Shown: positions 24,606-33,479 of the stretch, one piece after another
How positions within the stretch are numbered: position 1 is the stretch's first letter
How the letters are laid out: every line of letters starts with the position of its first letter
Assembly (NCBI GenBank): GCA_965198865.1
Contig: CBDAQA010000025.1
Location: 744,001-808,000 of the forward strand
Direction: 5' to 3'
Source: CBDAQA01 sp965198865
GTDB lineage: Bacteria; Planctomycetota; Phycisphaerae; Tepidisphaerales; Tepidisphaeraceae
Length of the DNA: 64,000 nucleotides
Notes under the pieces: generated by a model
What the model was told of the DNA's origin: nothing
What the model saw: the letters and a program-made list of their open reading frames with translations, nothing else
Databases searched by the model: none
Translations under genes and position numbers: made by a program

Positions 24606-25349
24606 TTGGCTGGAACACCTCTCGCGTACTTTAGGCGTGGCCGTCGGACAGCCCCCGTCGTCGCGTCGCTGCTGGCGGCGGCGGTCGGGTTCGCCCAACC
24701 GGGGTGTACCACGCTCCGCGTGACCGACCCGGACGCCACGGCCGACGAGCTGTACCTCATGAACGTCGCCAGCAAGAAGGCGGTCGACCAGGTGTCGGTC
24801 ACGGCCCTACGCGACCGGAAGGTGTTCCTGGACGCGACGTACCTCAGCGCCAGCATCGCCCCCCAGCCCTCCAACCAGCAGGCGGCCGTCCGCAGCGACC
24901 AGCAGTCGTACCTGGTGGGCGAGCTGCGGTCCAAGCTGCTGCTGGGGGGCGTGCGGCTGTGCCGGCGGGTGGAGGACGCGGAGGTCATCCTCGAGGTCCG
25001 CAGCCAGGGGGTCAGCGTCAACCACCTGGAGTTCCTGCTGGGCGTGCCGGCCAGCAGCGTGGGGGGGATCTTCACCGGCGGGATCGCCGCCCAGACGCCG
25101 GAGCTGTCGATCGTGAAGACGACGACGCAGACCGGGTTCAGCAGCGTCGCGTTCGTCGCCTACTGGCAGGACAGCGGCGAGGTCGTCGCCGCCAGCGGGC
25201 CGTTCGTCGGGCGGACCCGGCGGCAGGACTACTGGTTCTTCGGGTACGGCCCGCGGACGCTGGGCAACATCCCGCCCGCCGAGCCGGCCCCGGTCGAAGG
25301 CGGCACGGTCGACGCGAACAAGAAGCCTGCCACCCAGCCGGCCAAGTAG
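24606..25349 (+). CDS. DUF6655-like lipoprotein
   Basis: A 247-residue putative lipoprotein. After an Arg-rich n-region and hydrophobic core comes PGCTTLRVTDPD, with Cys34 as the likely lipidated residue. The TTLRVTDP opening resembles DUF6655, a planctomycete family without known function (recognised from memory). The middle contains VILEVRSQGVSV and a Gly-rich GIFTGGIAA segment. The start appears to be a TTG at 24606, as no in-frame ATG/GTG precedes the signal. It is followed by the AsmA-like gene, 102 bases on. Confidence 0.65.
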   Translation: MAGTPLAYFRRGRRTAPVVASLLAAAVGFAQPGCTTLRVTDPDATADELYLMNVASKKAVDQVSVTALRDRKVFLDATYLSASIAPQPSNQQAAVRSDQQSYLVGELRSKLLLGGVRLCRRVEDAEVILEVRSQGVSVNHLEFLLGVPASSVGGIFTGGIAAQTPELSIVKTTTQTGFSSVAFVAYWQDSGEVVAASGPFVGRTRRQDYWFFGYGPRTLGNIPPAEPAPVEGGTVDANKKPATQPAK

Positions 25350-25451
25350 TGGCGGGGTCGCCCCACCCTTGTGGGATGAGGGGGTGGTGGGGTGAGCGGG
25401 TGAAGGGGTCGGAGCGGTTCGCCAGGTAGTTTCACGAGCATCGGCAGTCCC

Positions 25452-28400
25452 ATGTCCGACGAAACGGTTATCACGACGCCGCCCCCGCCGACGCCCCCCG
25501 CGCCGCCCCAGGCCGCCCCGCCGCAATCGTCGTCTCCACCGCCCGCGCCGCCGCCGCGCAAGCGGCGGTGGTTCCTGCGACTGTTCGTGCTGCTGGTCGT
25601 GCTGCTGCTGATCGGCGGGGGGCTGCTGCTGGCCGTGCAGTGGGCGCTGCAGAACACCGACTACGCCCGGGAGATCGCGCTGCCGATCGTCGAGCAGCAG
25701 CTGGGCCTGCGCCTGCACGCCAAGGGGCTGAAGGTGAGCCTGCTCGGGCACACCGAGCTGACCGACGTGGACGTCGGCCTGCCGCTGGACAAGGCCGACT
25801 TCCTGCACGTCCCGGCCATCCGGGTGAAGCACGCGAACCTGCTCGGGATCATCCTGGCGCGGGCCGTGACGCTGGACGACGTGACGATCGACAAGCCCAC
25901 GGTCGACGTGGTGCAGGACGCCAACGGCCAGTGGAACCTGCTGCAGGTGGTCGGCATCCTCGGCCGGCTCGGCGGGAGCAACAACGCCCAGCCCACGCCC
26001 ACCAGCGGCGGCGTGCCGAAGCTGCCGGCCGTCCACCTGATCGACGGCACCATCAACCTGGCCGACAACGGCAAGCACCGGGTCAAGATTTACCCGCTGA
26101 ACGTGTCGGGCAACCCGCAGGACCAACTGGTGTGGAAGTACGATTTGGCCGCCGGTCCAACGGGCGCGGAGTTCCTGAAGGTGGCCGGCGTCGTCGCGCC
26201 CGGCGGCAGCTGGACGCACGAGGTGACGGCAGCGGTGGGCCACCTGGACCCGCTGGCGCAGGCGTTCGGCGTGCCGAGCACGTACGGGGCGGCCATCAAC
26301 CTCACCTGGGACGGGGGGCTGAGCGACGGCAAGGTCGGCGGGAAGCTCAAACTGCAACAGGTGTCGGCGTTCGGCGTGCCGAGCCTGGGGAACGTGGGCG
26401 TCACGGGGTCGCTCGACGTGACGACCGGCGGTTCGGCCCCCGCGGCACCGGCCGGTGCCAACGCGGCCGTCGTCGCCGGGTCGGGGCTCGCGCCGCTGGT
26501 CACGCTCACGCCGAGCAACCTGCTGGTGCAGACCAGCAACCCGACCGTGCCGACGCTGGGCGTGGCGACGGGGAACATCACGTACGACGCGGCCGGCCTG
26601 CACACACGCGGGCTGAAGGTGAACGTGCTGGGCGGGGCCGCGAGCATCGACGCGTCGGCCGACCCCAAGACGCAGAACGTCGACCTCACCGCCCACTGGA
26701 CCGGGCTGACGCTGGCCGCCGACATCAGCCAGGCCGGGACGCTGACGGCGTCGGTGCGCCAGCCGTTCCCGGGGCAGCCGTTGATCCGGGTCGAGCTGGA
26801 CGACCGCGGCAGCATCGGCGCGACGACGGCATCGGCCGGTCAGGCGGCGACCAACTGGGACGCGGGCGTGAAGGTCACGGGGCAGGGGACCAGCTGGACC
26901 AGCGTCGACTGGGTGCTGGCCGTGCCCCGGCTGAACGTGGTCAGCGGGAACGCCAAGTACGACCTGAGCGGCCTGTCGGCCCAGGTGCAGCAGCGGCCGA
27001 CCACCATCGACCTGCTCGGCCTGACGCTCCCCCCCGCCACCGGTGCCGCGACGACGACCACCGTGGCGAGCAACGTCACCTCGTCCCGCGTGACGACCGG
27101 CGGGCCGACCACCGCGCCGTCGGGCGGCAGCCCGTTCGGGCTGTCGTTCGCCAGCAGCGCGCACGTGACGTTGCCGGACGCCTCCGTCAAACGGCCCCTG
27201 TCGTGGAAGACGAGCCTGAACGCCGGGCTGACCGCGACGTACGAGGGGACGCCGATCCCCGTCACGCTGGCGCTCGACGCCGACGGCGACCAGGGGCTGT
27301 ACTCGCTGCGGAAGTTTGCCCTGACGGCCGCGGATGCGAACGTGAACATCGACGGGCAGTACGACGTGTCCCGGCCCAAGCCGGTGTCGCTGCACGTGGC
27401 GCTGACGCAGACGCCCCGGCTGACGCCGGACGCGCCGATCCAGGGCCAGTTCTCGGGCGACTTCAAGGTGGTCGGCCTGCTGCTGGACTACGACACGATC
27501 GACGACGCGATCGCCACGGCCGCCGCCGCCGTCGCGGCGACGCAGCCGACCACCGCGCCGACGACCGGCCCGGCCACGCTGCCCACGTCGGGCCCGGCCA
27601 GCACGATGCCGGCCGTGATGGCCGCCATCGCCACGACCACCGCGCCAACGACGGGGCCGACCACCGCGCCGGTCCACGGCAAGCGGTGGCACCCCTACCT
27701 GACGACGACGGGCCACCTGACCACCAGCGAGCTAGTCGTCTTCGGCAGGCCGATCGGCGACATGGACGTGCGGCTGGACGGGGACGTGCGCACCCTGCAC
27801 CCGCCCAAGACCAGCAACGGCCCCGAGGCGGCCGACGCGCTGCCGCAGGCGTCGCAGATCCACGTCGCGCTGCACTCGAGCGACTTCGCCCTGTTCCAGG
27901 CGCCGTGGAACCTGACGGTCGAGTACCCCAACCGCGACCAGGCGGCCGAGGTGAACCTGTCGACCTCGAACCTGCCGCTGGACGTGCTGGAGAAGGCGGC
28001 CGGCATGGGGCAGAGCCCGCCGATCAGCCAGGGCCTGCTCTCGTCGGCCCACTGGAAGCTGGTCGCGACCGGGCTGGGGATCGGCGACATCAAGCTGGCC
28101 AGCGAGTACCACCTGACCGGCATCAACGCCGCCGGGCTGAGCGTGGACACGGTCGACGCCGCGGCGTCGTTCGACAACGGCGTGGTGACGCTGGCCCCGG
28201 TCACCGCCAAGTCCGGGACCGGCGTGACGCACGTCTCGGCCAGCTACGCGCTGGCCCGGCCGACGCACGTGCTGGCCAACGTCGAGGTGGTCAGGTGGCC
28301 CTACGCCCTGACGCAGGCGCTGGGCGGCACGACGGTGGCCGAGGCGTCGGCGAAGGTGGACCTGGACGTCGACCTGGCCAAGAAGGGGGCGACGGGCGAG

Positions 28401-29543
28401 GCGTCGGCCGGGGTCGACGTGATCCTGCACCCGACGGTCGGCGGCGCGACGATGGCGCAGACGCTGGCGCACGCGCAGCTGGCGGCCACGCTGCGGGGGC
28501 AGTCGGCCGACCTGACCGACCTGTCGGGCCGGCTGCTGAACGGCACGTTCAAGGGGGCGGCGCAGGTCGACGTCGGCAAGCCGTTGGAGGCGGCCGGGCG
28601 CGTCGAGTGGCGCGACGTGGACGCCGGGGCGCTGGCGACGATCACCGGCAGCCCCGTGTTGAAGGACCTGGGCGGGATCTTCAGCGGCACGGTGACGATC
28701 GCCCCGAGCCGCGACCCGCGGTCGCTGGAGCCGGTGCGGATCGACGTGAACGTGGCCGCCAGGGACGGGCACTACGCGACGGTGATGCTGGGCGACAAGA
28801 GGCGGCTGTTGATGACGCACGCCGTCGCCTACGCCAACCTCGACCGGGCGGTGCTGGACCACTCCGACATCTACGTGGCCGGGGGCATCCTGCACCTGTG
28901 GGGACGCATCGGCCGGAACCTGTCGAGCCAGACGGCGATCGTCGACTACAACGACATCAGCATCGACCAGCTGGCCCACGTGATCCCCAAGCAGGCGGAC
29001 GGCCCGGTGCCGGGCCTGCTGGCCGGCGAGTTCCGCGTGACCCGCAACGGCAGCGGGCTGACGTCGCTGATCGGCGGCGGGCACACGAGCATCACCGCCT
29101 GCGACCTGCAGAACATCCCCGCGGTGAGAAAGCTGTACGACCTGCTGCAGCACGGCGGCGACGCGCTGGACCCGACGGGCGAGGGCGGGCTGGACCTGGC
29201 CGTGGAGGCGGGGACGGTCCGCATCAACGGGTTGCGCTTCTACGGCCACGGCATCGAGGCCAAGGGGATCGTCGCCCTGGGGCCGCTCGACCTGACCGAC
29301 GTGAAGGCCAGCCGCCTCGACGGCCAGGTGTCGGGCACGCTCCGCGACCTCAAGAACAGCAAAATCTCGTTCTTCCGGGACTTCGACGATCTGACCAGCG
29401 CCCTGATGAGCGGCTTCTCCACGGTCAATATCCGCGGCACGCTCGGCGCCCCCGCCATCAGCCAGGCCGGCGCCGACGACATCGGCAAGGGACTGCAGGA
29501 GCTGATCGCGGGGGACGCGCAGGCGCAGCAGCCTTCTCAATGA
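25452..29543 (+). CDS. AsmA/TamB-like membrane-anchored protein
   Basis: A 1363-residue protein. A Pro-rich cytoplasmic start (about 10-35), RKRRW and one membrane helix (about 40-62) anchor a very long periplasmic region. The anchor is followed by ALPIVEQQLGLRLHAKGLKV, the typical opening of AsmA-like proteins. The body is regular beta-strand repeats, interrupted by a Thr/Pro/Ala linker near residues 690-740. The C-terminal part (FRVTRNGSGLTSLIGGGH; GEGGLDLAVEAGTVRINGLRF) resembles AsmA C-terminal domains. AsmA-clan proteins are thought to form grooves for phospholipid transport to the outer membrane; that role here is inferred. Confidence 0.8.
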   Translation: MSDETVITTPPPPTPPAPPQAAPPQSSSPPPAPPPRKRRWFLRLFVLLVVLLLIGGGLLLAVQWALQNTDYAREIALPIVEQQLGLRLHAKGLKVSLLGHTELTDVDVGLPLDKADFLHVPAIRVKHANLLGIILARAVTLDDVTIDKPTVDVVQDANGQWNLLQVVGILGRLGGSNNAQPTPTSGGVPKLPAVHLIDGTINLADNGKHRVKIYPLNVSGNPQDQLVWKYDLAAGPTGAEFLKVAGVVAPGGSWTHEVTAAVGHLDPLAQAFGVPSTYGAAINLTWDGGLSDGKVGGKLKLQQVSAFGVPSLGNVGVTGSLDVTTGGSAPAAPAGANAAVVAGSGLAPLVTLTPSNLLVQTSNPTVPTLGVATGNITYDAAGLHTRGLKVNVLGGAASIDASADPKTQNVDLTAHWTGLTLAADISQAGTLTASVRQPFPGQPLIRVELDDRGSIGATTASAGQAATNWDAGVKVTGQGTSWTSVDWVLAVPRLNVVSGNAKYDLSGLSAQVQQRPTTIDLLGLTLPPATGAATTTTVASNVTSSRVTTGGPTTAPSGGSPFGLSFASSAHVTLPDASVKRPLSWKTSLNAGLTATYEGTPIPVTLALDADGDQGLYSLRKFALTAADANVNIDGQYDVSRPKPVSLHVALTQTPRLTPDAPIQGQFSGDFKVVGLLLDYDTIDDAIATAAAAVAATQPTTAPTTGPATLPTSGPASTMPAVMAAIATTTAPTTGPTTAPVHGKRWHPYLTTTGHLTTSELVVFGRPIGDMDVRLDGDVRTLHPPKTSNGPEAADALPQASQIHVALHSSDFALFQAPWNLTVEYPNRDQAAEVNLSTSNLPLDVLEKAAGMGQSPPISQGLLSSAHWKLVATGLGIGDIKLASEYHLTGINAAGLSVDTVDAAASFDNGVVTLAPVTAKSGTGVTHVSASYALARPTHVLANVEVVRWPYALTQALGGTTVAEASAKVDLDVDLAKKGATGEASAGVDVILHPTVGGATMAQTLAHAQLAATLRGQSADLTDLSGRLLNGTFKGAAQVDVGKPLEAAGRVEWRDVDAGALATITGSPVLKDLGGIFSGTVTIAPSRDPRSLEPVRIDVNVAARDGHYATVMLGDKRRLLMTHAVAYANLDRAVLDHSDIYVAGGILHLWGRIGRNLSSQTAIVDYNDISIDQLAHVIPKQADGPVPGLLAGEFRVTRNGSGLTSLIGGGHTSITACDLQNIPAVRKLYDLLQHGGDALDPTGEGGLDLAVEAGTVRINGLRFYGHGIEAKGIVALGPLDLTDVKASRLDGQVSGTLRDLKNSKISFFRDFDDLTSALMSGFSTVNIRGTLGAPAISQAGADDIGKGLQELIAGDAQAQQPSQ

Positions 29544-30181
29544 TGGCAAACCGGCCGTTGAAGCCCGGCCCTCTCAGTGCCGAAGTGGGCCCTCGGCCGC
29601 TGGGGTACGCCACGCCCAGGCGACGCCATGCCCGAACTGGGGCGAGGTTTTGGTGGACCGACACGTTCGTCTGGATCGCGTGCTTCTCGATCGCCGGCTC
29701 TCTGGTCGCCAAGGCCCTTGACCGGTTTGCCTCGGACTGGGGGTCATAGTTCGTTCTGTCCTGGGATCCACCAGGGCGCTCGCCCAACTTGCTGGCGCCG
29801 ATCAGCCAGATCGTGAGCGTCGGTTTCATCACGGCTAGCTTGAGCGGACAGGGTCACCCCCCCACTGGATTGACGCCCGCCACAGTCCTGAGTCACCTGT
29901 CCATGCGGCAAGCGTATGCCGGGGCGGCCGTCCATATCGAGTATCACGATTACGACGCGAAGCGGGCGCACCGGGTGGGCAGCGTCCTGGCGCAGGCTGT
30001 TGCGAGCCAAGTTCCAGGTTTGCTGTGGGATGGCACGGCCACCGGCTCGACGAACCAACATAGATGGCTGGCGCCGCTGGCGTTCGCGCTGGGTATCGCG
30101 AGCGGTCTACTTGTTGCGTGGATCCGGTGGCGCGACCATCGAACGGGCCGTGCGCGTGTGTTTGCCGCACCCGACCGCTAA
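29540..30181 (+). pseudogene. Possible membrane protein gene interrupted by an in-frame TAG
   Basis: Two protein-like segments share one frame. The first (29540-29749) starts with an ATG overlapping the TGA of the AsmA-like gene (ATGA) and contains a membrane helix (VWIACFSIAGSLVAKAL). It ends in TAG at 29747-29749. The second (about 29750-30181) continues as a soluble part and a helix (LAPLAFALGIASGLLVAWI) with a basic end. They may be one gene broken by a nonsense change, two small genes (the second from a TTG at 29789), or chance. Codon use is less biased than in the neighbours. No family was recognised. Confidence 0.35.
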
Positions 30182-30188
30182 ACCGGGT

Positions 30189-30194
30189 TATAAT
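30189..30194 (+). promoter_or_regulatory. Consensus -10 box directly before panB
   Basis: TATAAT ends seven bases before the panB ATG, so transcription would begin at or next to the start codon. The best -35 candidates (TTGCCG area near 30160) are not ideally spaced. Confidence 0.5.
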
Positions 30195-30200
30195 CGTGCC

Positions 30201-31103
30201 ATGCCCTCTCCCCTCCCGGCGAAGTTCACGTTGGCCGACCTGCGGGCCGCGCGCGCGGATCACCGGCCGGTGGCGATGCTCACCTGCTACGACTACACGA
30301 ACGCCCGGCTGATGGACGAGGCCGGGGTGCCGATGCTGCTGGTGGGCGACTCGGCCGCCAACGTGGTGCTGGGGTACGACTCGACCGTGCCGGTGTCGCT
30401 GGACCTGCTGATCGAGCTGACGGCGGCCGTGCGGCGCGGGGCACCGCGGGCGCTGCTGATGGGGGACATGCCGTTCGGGTCGTACGCGGCGTCGCCGGCG
30501 CAGGGGGTGCGGAACGCGGTGCGGATGCTCAAGCGGTCGGGGTGCGACTGCGTGAAGCTGGAGGTGAGCGACGGCCACGCCAAGCTGGTCCGCCGGCTGG
30601 CCGACGCGGGGGCGGCGGTCGTGGCGCACCTGGGGTTGCGGCCGCAGGCGGTCCACCTGATGGGCGGGTACCGAACGCAAGGGCGGACGGCATCGTCGGC
30701 CGACGAGATCGTGGCGACGGCCGTCGCGATGCAGGTCGCCGGGGCAGCCGTGCTGCTGCTGGAGGCCGTGCCAGCCGAGGTGTCGGCGGCGGTCGTCAAG
30801 GCGGTGGACGTGCCGGTGATCGGCTGCGGTGCCGGGCCCGCGTGCCACGGGCACGTGGTCGTCACGCCCGACGCCATTGGCCTGAACCCCGGCCGGGTCG
30901 CCCGGTTCGTGCCGAGGCTGGCCGACGTCCGCCCGACGTTGGTCGACGCCTACGCCGCCTATGTCCGGCAGGTGGCCTCGGGGATCTACCCGGCAGCCGA
31001 TCACGTCTACCCCATGCCGGCTGACGAGCGGTCGAGATTTCTCGTCGCCAAGGCGATCCGGACCGACGAAGATCATCCCGCCGTGCAACCATCGGCCCGC
31101 TGA
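30201..31103 (+). CDS. panB: 3-methyl-2-oxobutanoate hydroxymethyltransferase
   Basis: First committed step of pantothenate/CoA synthesis: adds a hydroxymethyl group to alpha-ketoisovalerate to make ketopantoate. 300 residues. Key positions are present: the Mg-binding Asp50 in VGDSAANVVLGYDSTVPV and Asp89 in MGDMPFGSY, the lysine in CVKLE (K119), and the catalytic Glu188 in LLEAVP. The usual GIGAGPxCDGQ segment appears as GCGAGPACHGH, a mild variation. No ribosome site precedes the ATG; the near-consensus -10 box suggests a leaderless message. Other pan genes are not adjacent. Confidence 0.93.
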   Translation: MPSPLPAKFTLADLRAARADHRPVAMLTCYDYTNARLMDEAGVPMLLVGDSAANVVLGYDSTVPVSLDLLIELTAAVRRGAPRALLMGDMPFGSYAASPAQGVRNAVRMLKRSGCDCVKLEVSDGHAKLVRRLADAGAAVVAHLGLRPQAVHLMGGYRTQGRTASSADEIVATAVAMQVAGAAVLLLEAVPAEVSAAVVKAVDVPVIGCGAGPACHGHVVVTPDAIGLNPGRVARFVPRLADVRPTLVDAYAAYVRQVASGIYPAADHVYPMPADERSRFLVAKAIRTDEDHPAVQPSAR

Positions 31104-31180
31104 CGGGTGTTCCTCTGTGTCCGCGTACGGACATCTGTCATAACACCGAAGCATTGGCGAGCATCACAGGAGCCAGACAC

Positions 31181-32797
31181 ATGAACCAGTTCAAGAAGAC
31201 GGCCACCGCACTCACCCTGGCCGTGGCGGCCGGGCTGTCGTTCGAGGGCGTGAAGTCGCTGGTGGAGAACGTCCAGTTCGCCCACGCCCAGGAGGCGGTC
31301 CAGTCGACCCGGCAGGAGCTGCAGAACGTGCAGGACCTGTCGACGGTGTTCCGCAACGTCGGCAAGTCGGTCGAGCCGAGCGTGGTGCAGATCGTCGTGA
31401 GCAAGGCGGTCCCCAACGCCGGCGCGACGCACCGCGGCCTGCCCGATGACCAGTACCTCCGCAAGTTCTTCCGCGACCACGGCATGAACGTGCCCGACAA
31501 TGGGAGTGGCAACGGGGGCGGCGGGAACAAGAACGACGACCAGAACAACGGCGGTGACGCGGCCCCCGACGACGGCAGCGGTGCCCCCGACCTGCAGGAG
31601 GTCGGCACCGGCAGCGGCGTGATCATCGAGACCGACGGGTCGACCGCCTACATCCTGACCAACAACCACGTGGCCGGCGGCGCGACCGAGCTGACCGTCA
31701 CCCTGGCCGACGGCCGGGTGATCAAGGGCGGCAAGACGATCGGCGCCGACCCCAAGGCCGACATGGCGGTGGTCAAGATCACCGCCGACCACGTCATCCC
31801 CGCGAAGTGGGGCGACAGCGACCAGCTCTCGCGCGGCGACTGGGTGCTCGCCTTCGGCAGCCCGTTCGGCTACATCGGCTCGATGACCCACGGGATCGTG
31901 TCGGCCCTGAACCGCCAGGCCGGCATCCTCGGCACCGGCGGGTACGAGAACTTCATCCAGGTCGACGCGCCGATCAACCCCGGCAACAGCGGCGGGCCGC
32001 TGGTGAACATCAAGGGTGAGGTGATCGGCATCAACACCGCCATCGCCACCCAGAGCCGCGGGTTCGAGGGCATCGGCTTCGCCATCCCCTCCAGCCAGGC
32101 CCGCGTGATCTACACCATGCTCAAGGAGCACGGCAAGGTCACCCGCGGGTGGCTTGGCGTGGCGATCGGCGACGTGCAGCGCGACCCGGACATCGCCAGG
32201 AGCTTCGGCTACACCGAGAACCACGGCGTCATCGTCCAGCAGGTGATGGACGGCACCCCCGCCACCGGCAAGCTGCAGGAGGGCGACATCATCACCGCCA
32301 TCAACGGCAAGCCCGTGCAGAACGTGCAGGAGCTGCGGAACCAGGTGGCGGTCATCGCCCCCGGCACCGACGCGAAGCTGACGATCTTCCGCGACGCCAA
32401 GGAGACCGACGTCACGATCAAGATGGGCGAGCAGCCCGAGAACATGCTCGCCATGTCGCCCGGCCGGGGCGGGTCGGGCTCCACTGCCGTTCCCAGCGCC
32501 AAGTCGGCCGCCGCTTCGCTCGGGCTTCACCTGACCGACGTGACCGATGAGATGGCCCAGAAGTTCAACCTGACCGACGTGAAACAGGGCGCGCTCGTGA
32601 CGGCCGTCGACCCGCGGTCGCTGGCGTTCAAGGCGGGCCTGCAGGCGGGCGACGTGATTACCAAGGTCGGCAACAAGGCGGTCGCCGACGCCGGTGCCGC
32701 GGATGCCGCCATCGCCAAGCAGGACGTGAAGAGGGGCATCCGCCTGTACGTCGTCAATGCGCAGGGGTCGCGGTTCGAGTTCCTGAAGCAGGACTGA
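31181..32797 (+). CDS. degP: DegP/HtrA periplasmic serine protease
   Basis: A 538-residue envelope protease/chaperone. It has an N-terminal signal region, then the trypsin-like domain with the triad His163 (TNNHVAGG), Asp194 (KADMAVVKI) and Ser270 (NPGNSGGPL). Before it lies an unusually long Gly/Asn/Asp-rich insert (about 105-135). Two PDZ domains follow, the first beginning at RGWLGVAIGDVQ and the second near LGLHLTDVTDEMAQ. Such enzymes degrade or refold damaged exported proteins. AGGAG precedes the ATG. A strong terminator follows. Confidence 0.95.
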   Translation: MNQFKKTATALTLAVAAGLSFEGVKSLVENVQFAHAQEAVQSTRQELQNVQDLSTVFRNVGKSVEPSVVQIVVSKAVPNAGATHRGLPDDQYLRKFFRDHGMNVPDNGSGNGGGGNKNDDQNNGGDAAPDDGSGAPDLQEVGTGSGVIIETDGSTAYILTNNHVAGGATELTVTLADGRVIKGGKTIGADPKADMAVVKITADHVIPAKWGDSDQLSRGDWVLAFGSPFGYIGSMTHGIVSALNRQAGILGTGGYENFIQVDAPINPGNSGGPLVNIKGEVIGINTAIATQSRGFEGIGFAIPSSQARVIYTMLKEHGKVTRGWLGVAIGDVQRDPDIARSFGYTENHGVIVQQVMDGTPATGKLQEGDIITAINGKPVQNVQELRNQVAVIAPGTDAKLTIFRDAKETDVTIKMGEQPENMLAMSPGRGGSGSTAVPSAKSAAASLGLHLTDVTDEMAQKFNLTDVKQGALVTAVDPRSLAFKAGLQAGDVITKVGNKAVADAGAADAAIAKQDVKRGIRLYVVNAQGSRFEFLKQD

Positions 32798-32819
32798 TCG
32801 CGATCGGACGTGATGTTGA

Positions 32820-32852
32820 ACGGGCCGCGGGTTGATCCCGCGGCCCGTTTTT
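32820..32852 (+). terminator. Rho-independent terminator of degP
   Basis: A 12-bp perfect GC stem (32820-32831 with 32837-32848), a 5-base loop and a T5 run. Its right end overlaps the stop codon of the convergent EamA-type gene. Confidence 0.9.
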
Positions 32853-33385
32853 CATTCCCGGTTTAGCGATGGCCCGGAGGGCCGGGTTCCGGGCGAAGCC
32901 CGGTCGACGTGATCGGTGATGATCGGCACAACCGGTGAAACGGATGCCCCCCGCGGCCGCGATGCCAGATACGCCCCGCCGGCGATCATGACGATGCCGA
33001 TCCAGTTGACCAGCGACGGCCGCTCGTGCAGCAGGAGTACGGCCAACAGCACGCCCAGCGGCATCGACAGCTTGTCGATCGGAGCGACCTGCGACGCATC
33101 CGCCAAGCGCAGGGCGCGGAAGGCGAAGATCCACGACAGCCCCCCCGCCACGCCGGAGAGGACGACCATGCTGATTGCCATAGGTCGCCCGGCGAACTGG
33201 TCGATCTTCGACCACGACCCAATCACGCCGACGAACCCGACCATGAACGCCGCCTGGACCACGCTGCGCACGGCCGTGGCCACGTCCGGGTCGACGCCCT
33301 TCATGCCGAGCTTGCCGAAGATGTTGATCGACGCCGCGCAGCCGGCGGCCAGCAGGGCGAAGTGAAGCCAGCGAGCGTCGGGCAT
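32852..33385 (-). CDS. Half-size EamA/DMT-type transporter
   Basis: A 177-residue membrane protein with five predicted helices and the EamA end pattern (PIDKLSMPLGVLLAVLLLHERPS, then a last helix with GIVMIAGGAYLASR). Most DMT carriers have ten helices; this is a single five-helix unit that would need to dimerise. The last 17 or so residues (through GTRPSGPSLNRE) are encoded by a palindromic repeat and look like a read-through tail added after the natural end near ASRPRG. The substrate is unknown. Confidence 0.8.
   Translation of the reverse strand: MPDARWLHFALLAAGCAASINIFGKLGMKGVDPDVATAVRSVVQAAFMVGFVGVIGSWSKIDQFAGRPMAISMVVLSGVAGGLSWIFAFRALRLADASQVAPIDKLSMPLGVLLAVLLLHERPSLVNWIGIVMIAGGAYLASRPRGASVSPVVPIITDHVDRASPGTRPSGPSLNRE
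32855..32915. repeat. Palindromic repeat overlapping the 3' end of the EamA gene
   Basis: Contains GTTTAGCGATGGCCCGGAG, GGCCCGGAGGGCC, and CCGGGTTCCGGGCGAAGCCCGG. It shares GTTNAGCGAYGGCC with 23468 and 46301. It lies in the coding frame of the EamA-type gene. Confidence 0.65.
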
Positions 33386-33392
33386 GTCGTGT

Positions 33393-33479
33393 GAATGCAG
33401 AATGATGAATGCAGAAGTCGGAATGGAAGAAGGACCTGCCGCCTTCATTCTGCATTCTGCATTCTGACTTCTGCATTTC
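33393..33479. repeat. Inverted repeat of GCAGAATG/CATTCTGC units
   Basis: The left arm (33393-33429) has GAATGCAGAATGATGAATGC and GCAGAAGTCGGAATG. The right arm (33443-33479) has CATTCTGCATTCTGCATTCTG and CTTCTGCATT. The two are imperfect inverses. It is the same family as 14029-14109. The right arm encodes the last ten residues of the pseudo-receiver protein. Confidence 0.8.

Noticed and set aside
24807..27716. 969-residue minus-strand frame over the lipoprotein and AsmA-like genes
   Set aside because: Shadow by composition and lack of any start signal.
25568..29749. 1393-residue frame overlapping the AsmA-like gene
   Set aside because: Arg/Ala/Gly-rich shadow of the AsmA-like frame. Only its tail after 29540 looks protein-like and is reported separately.
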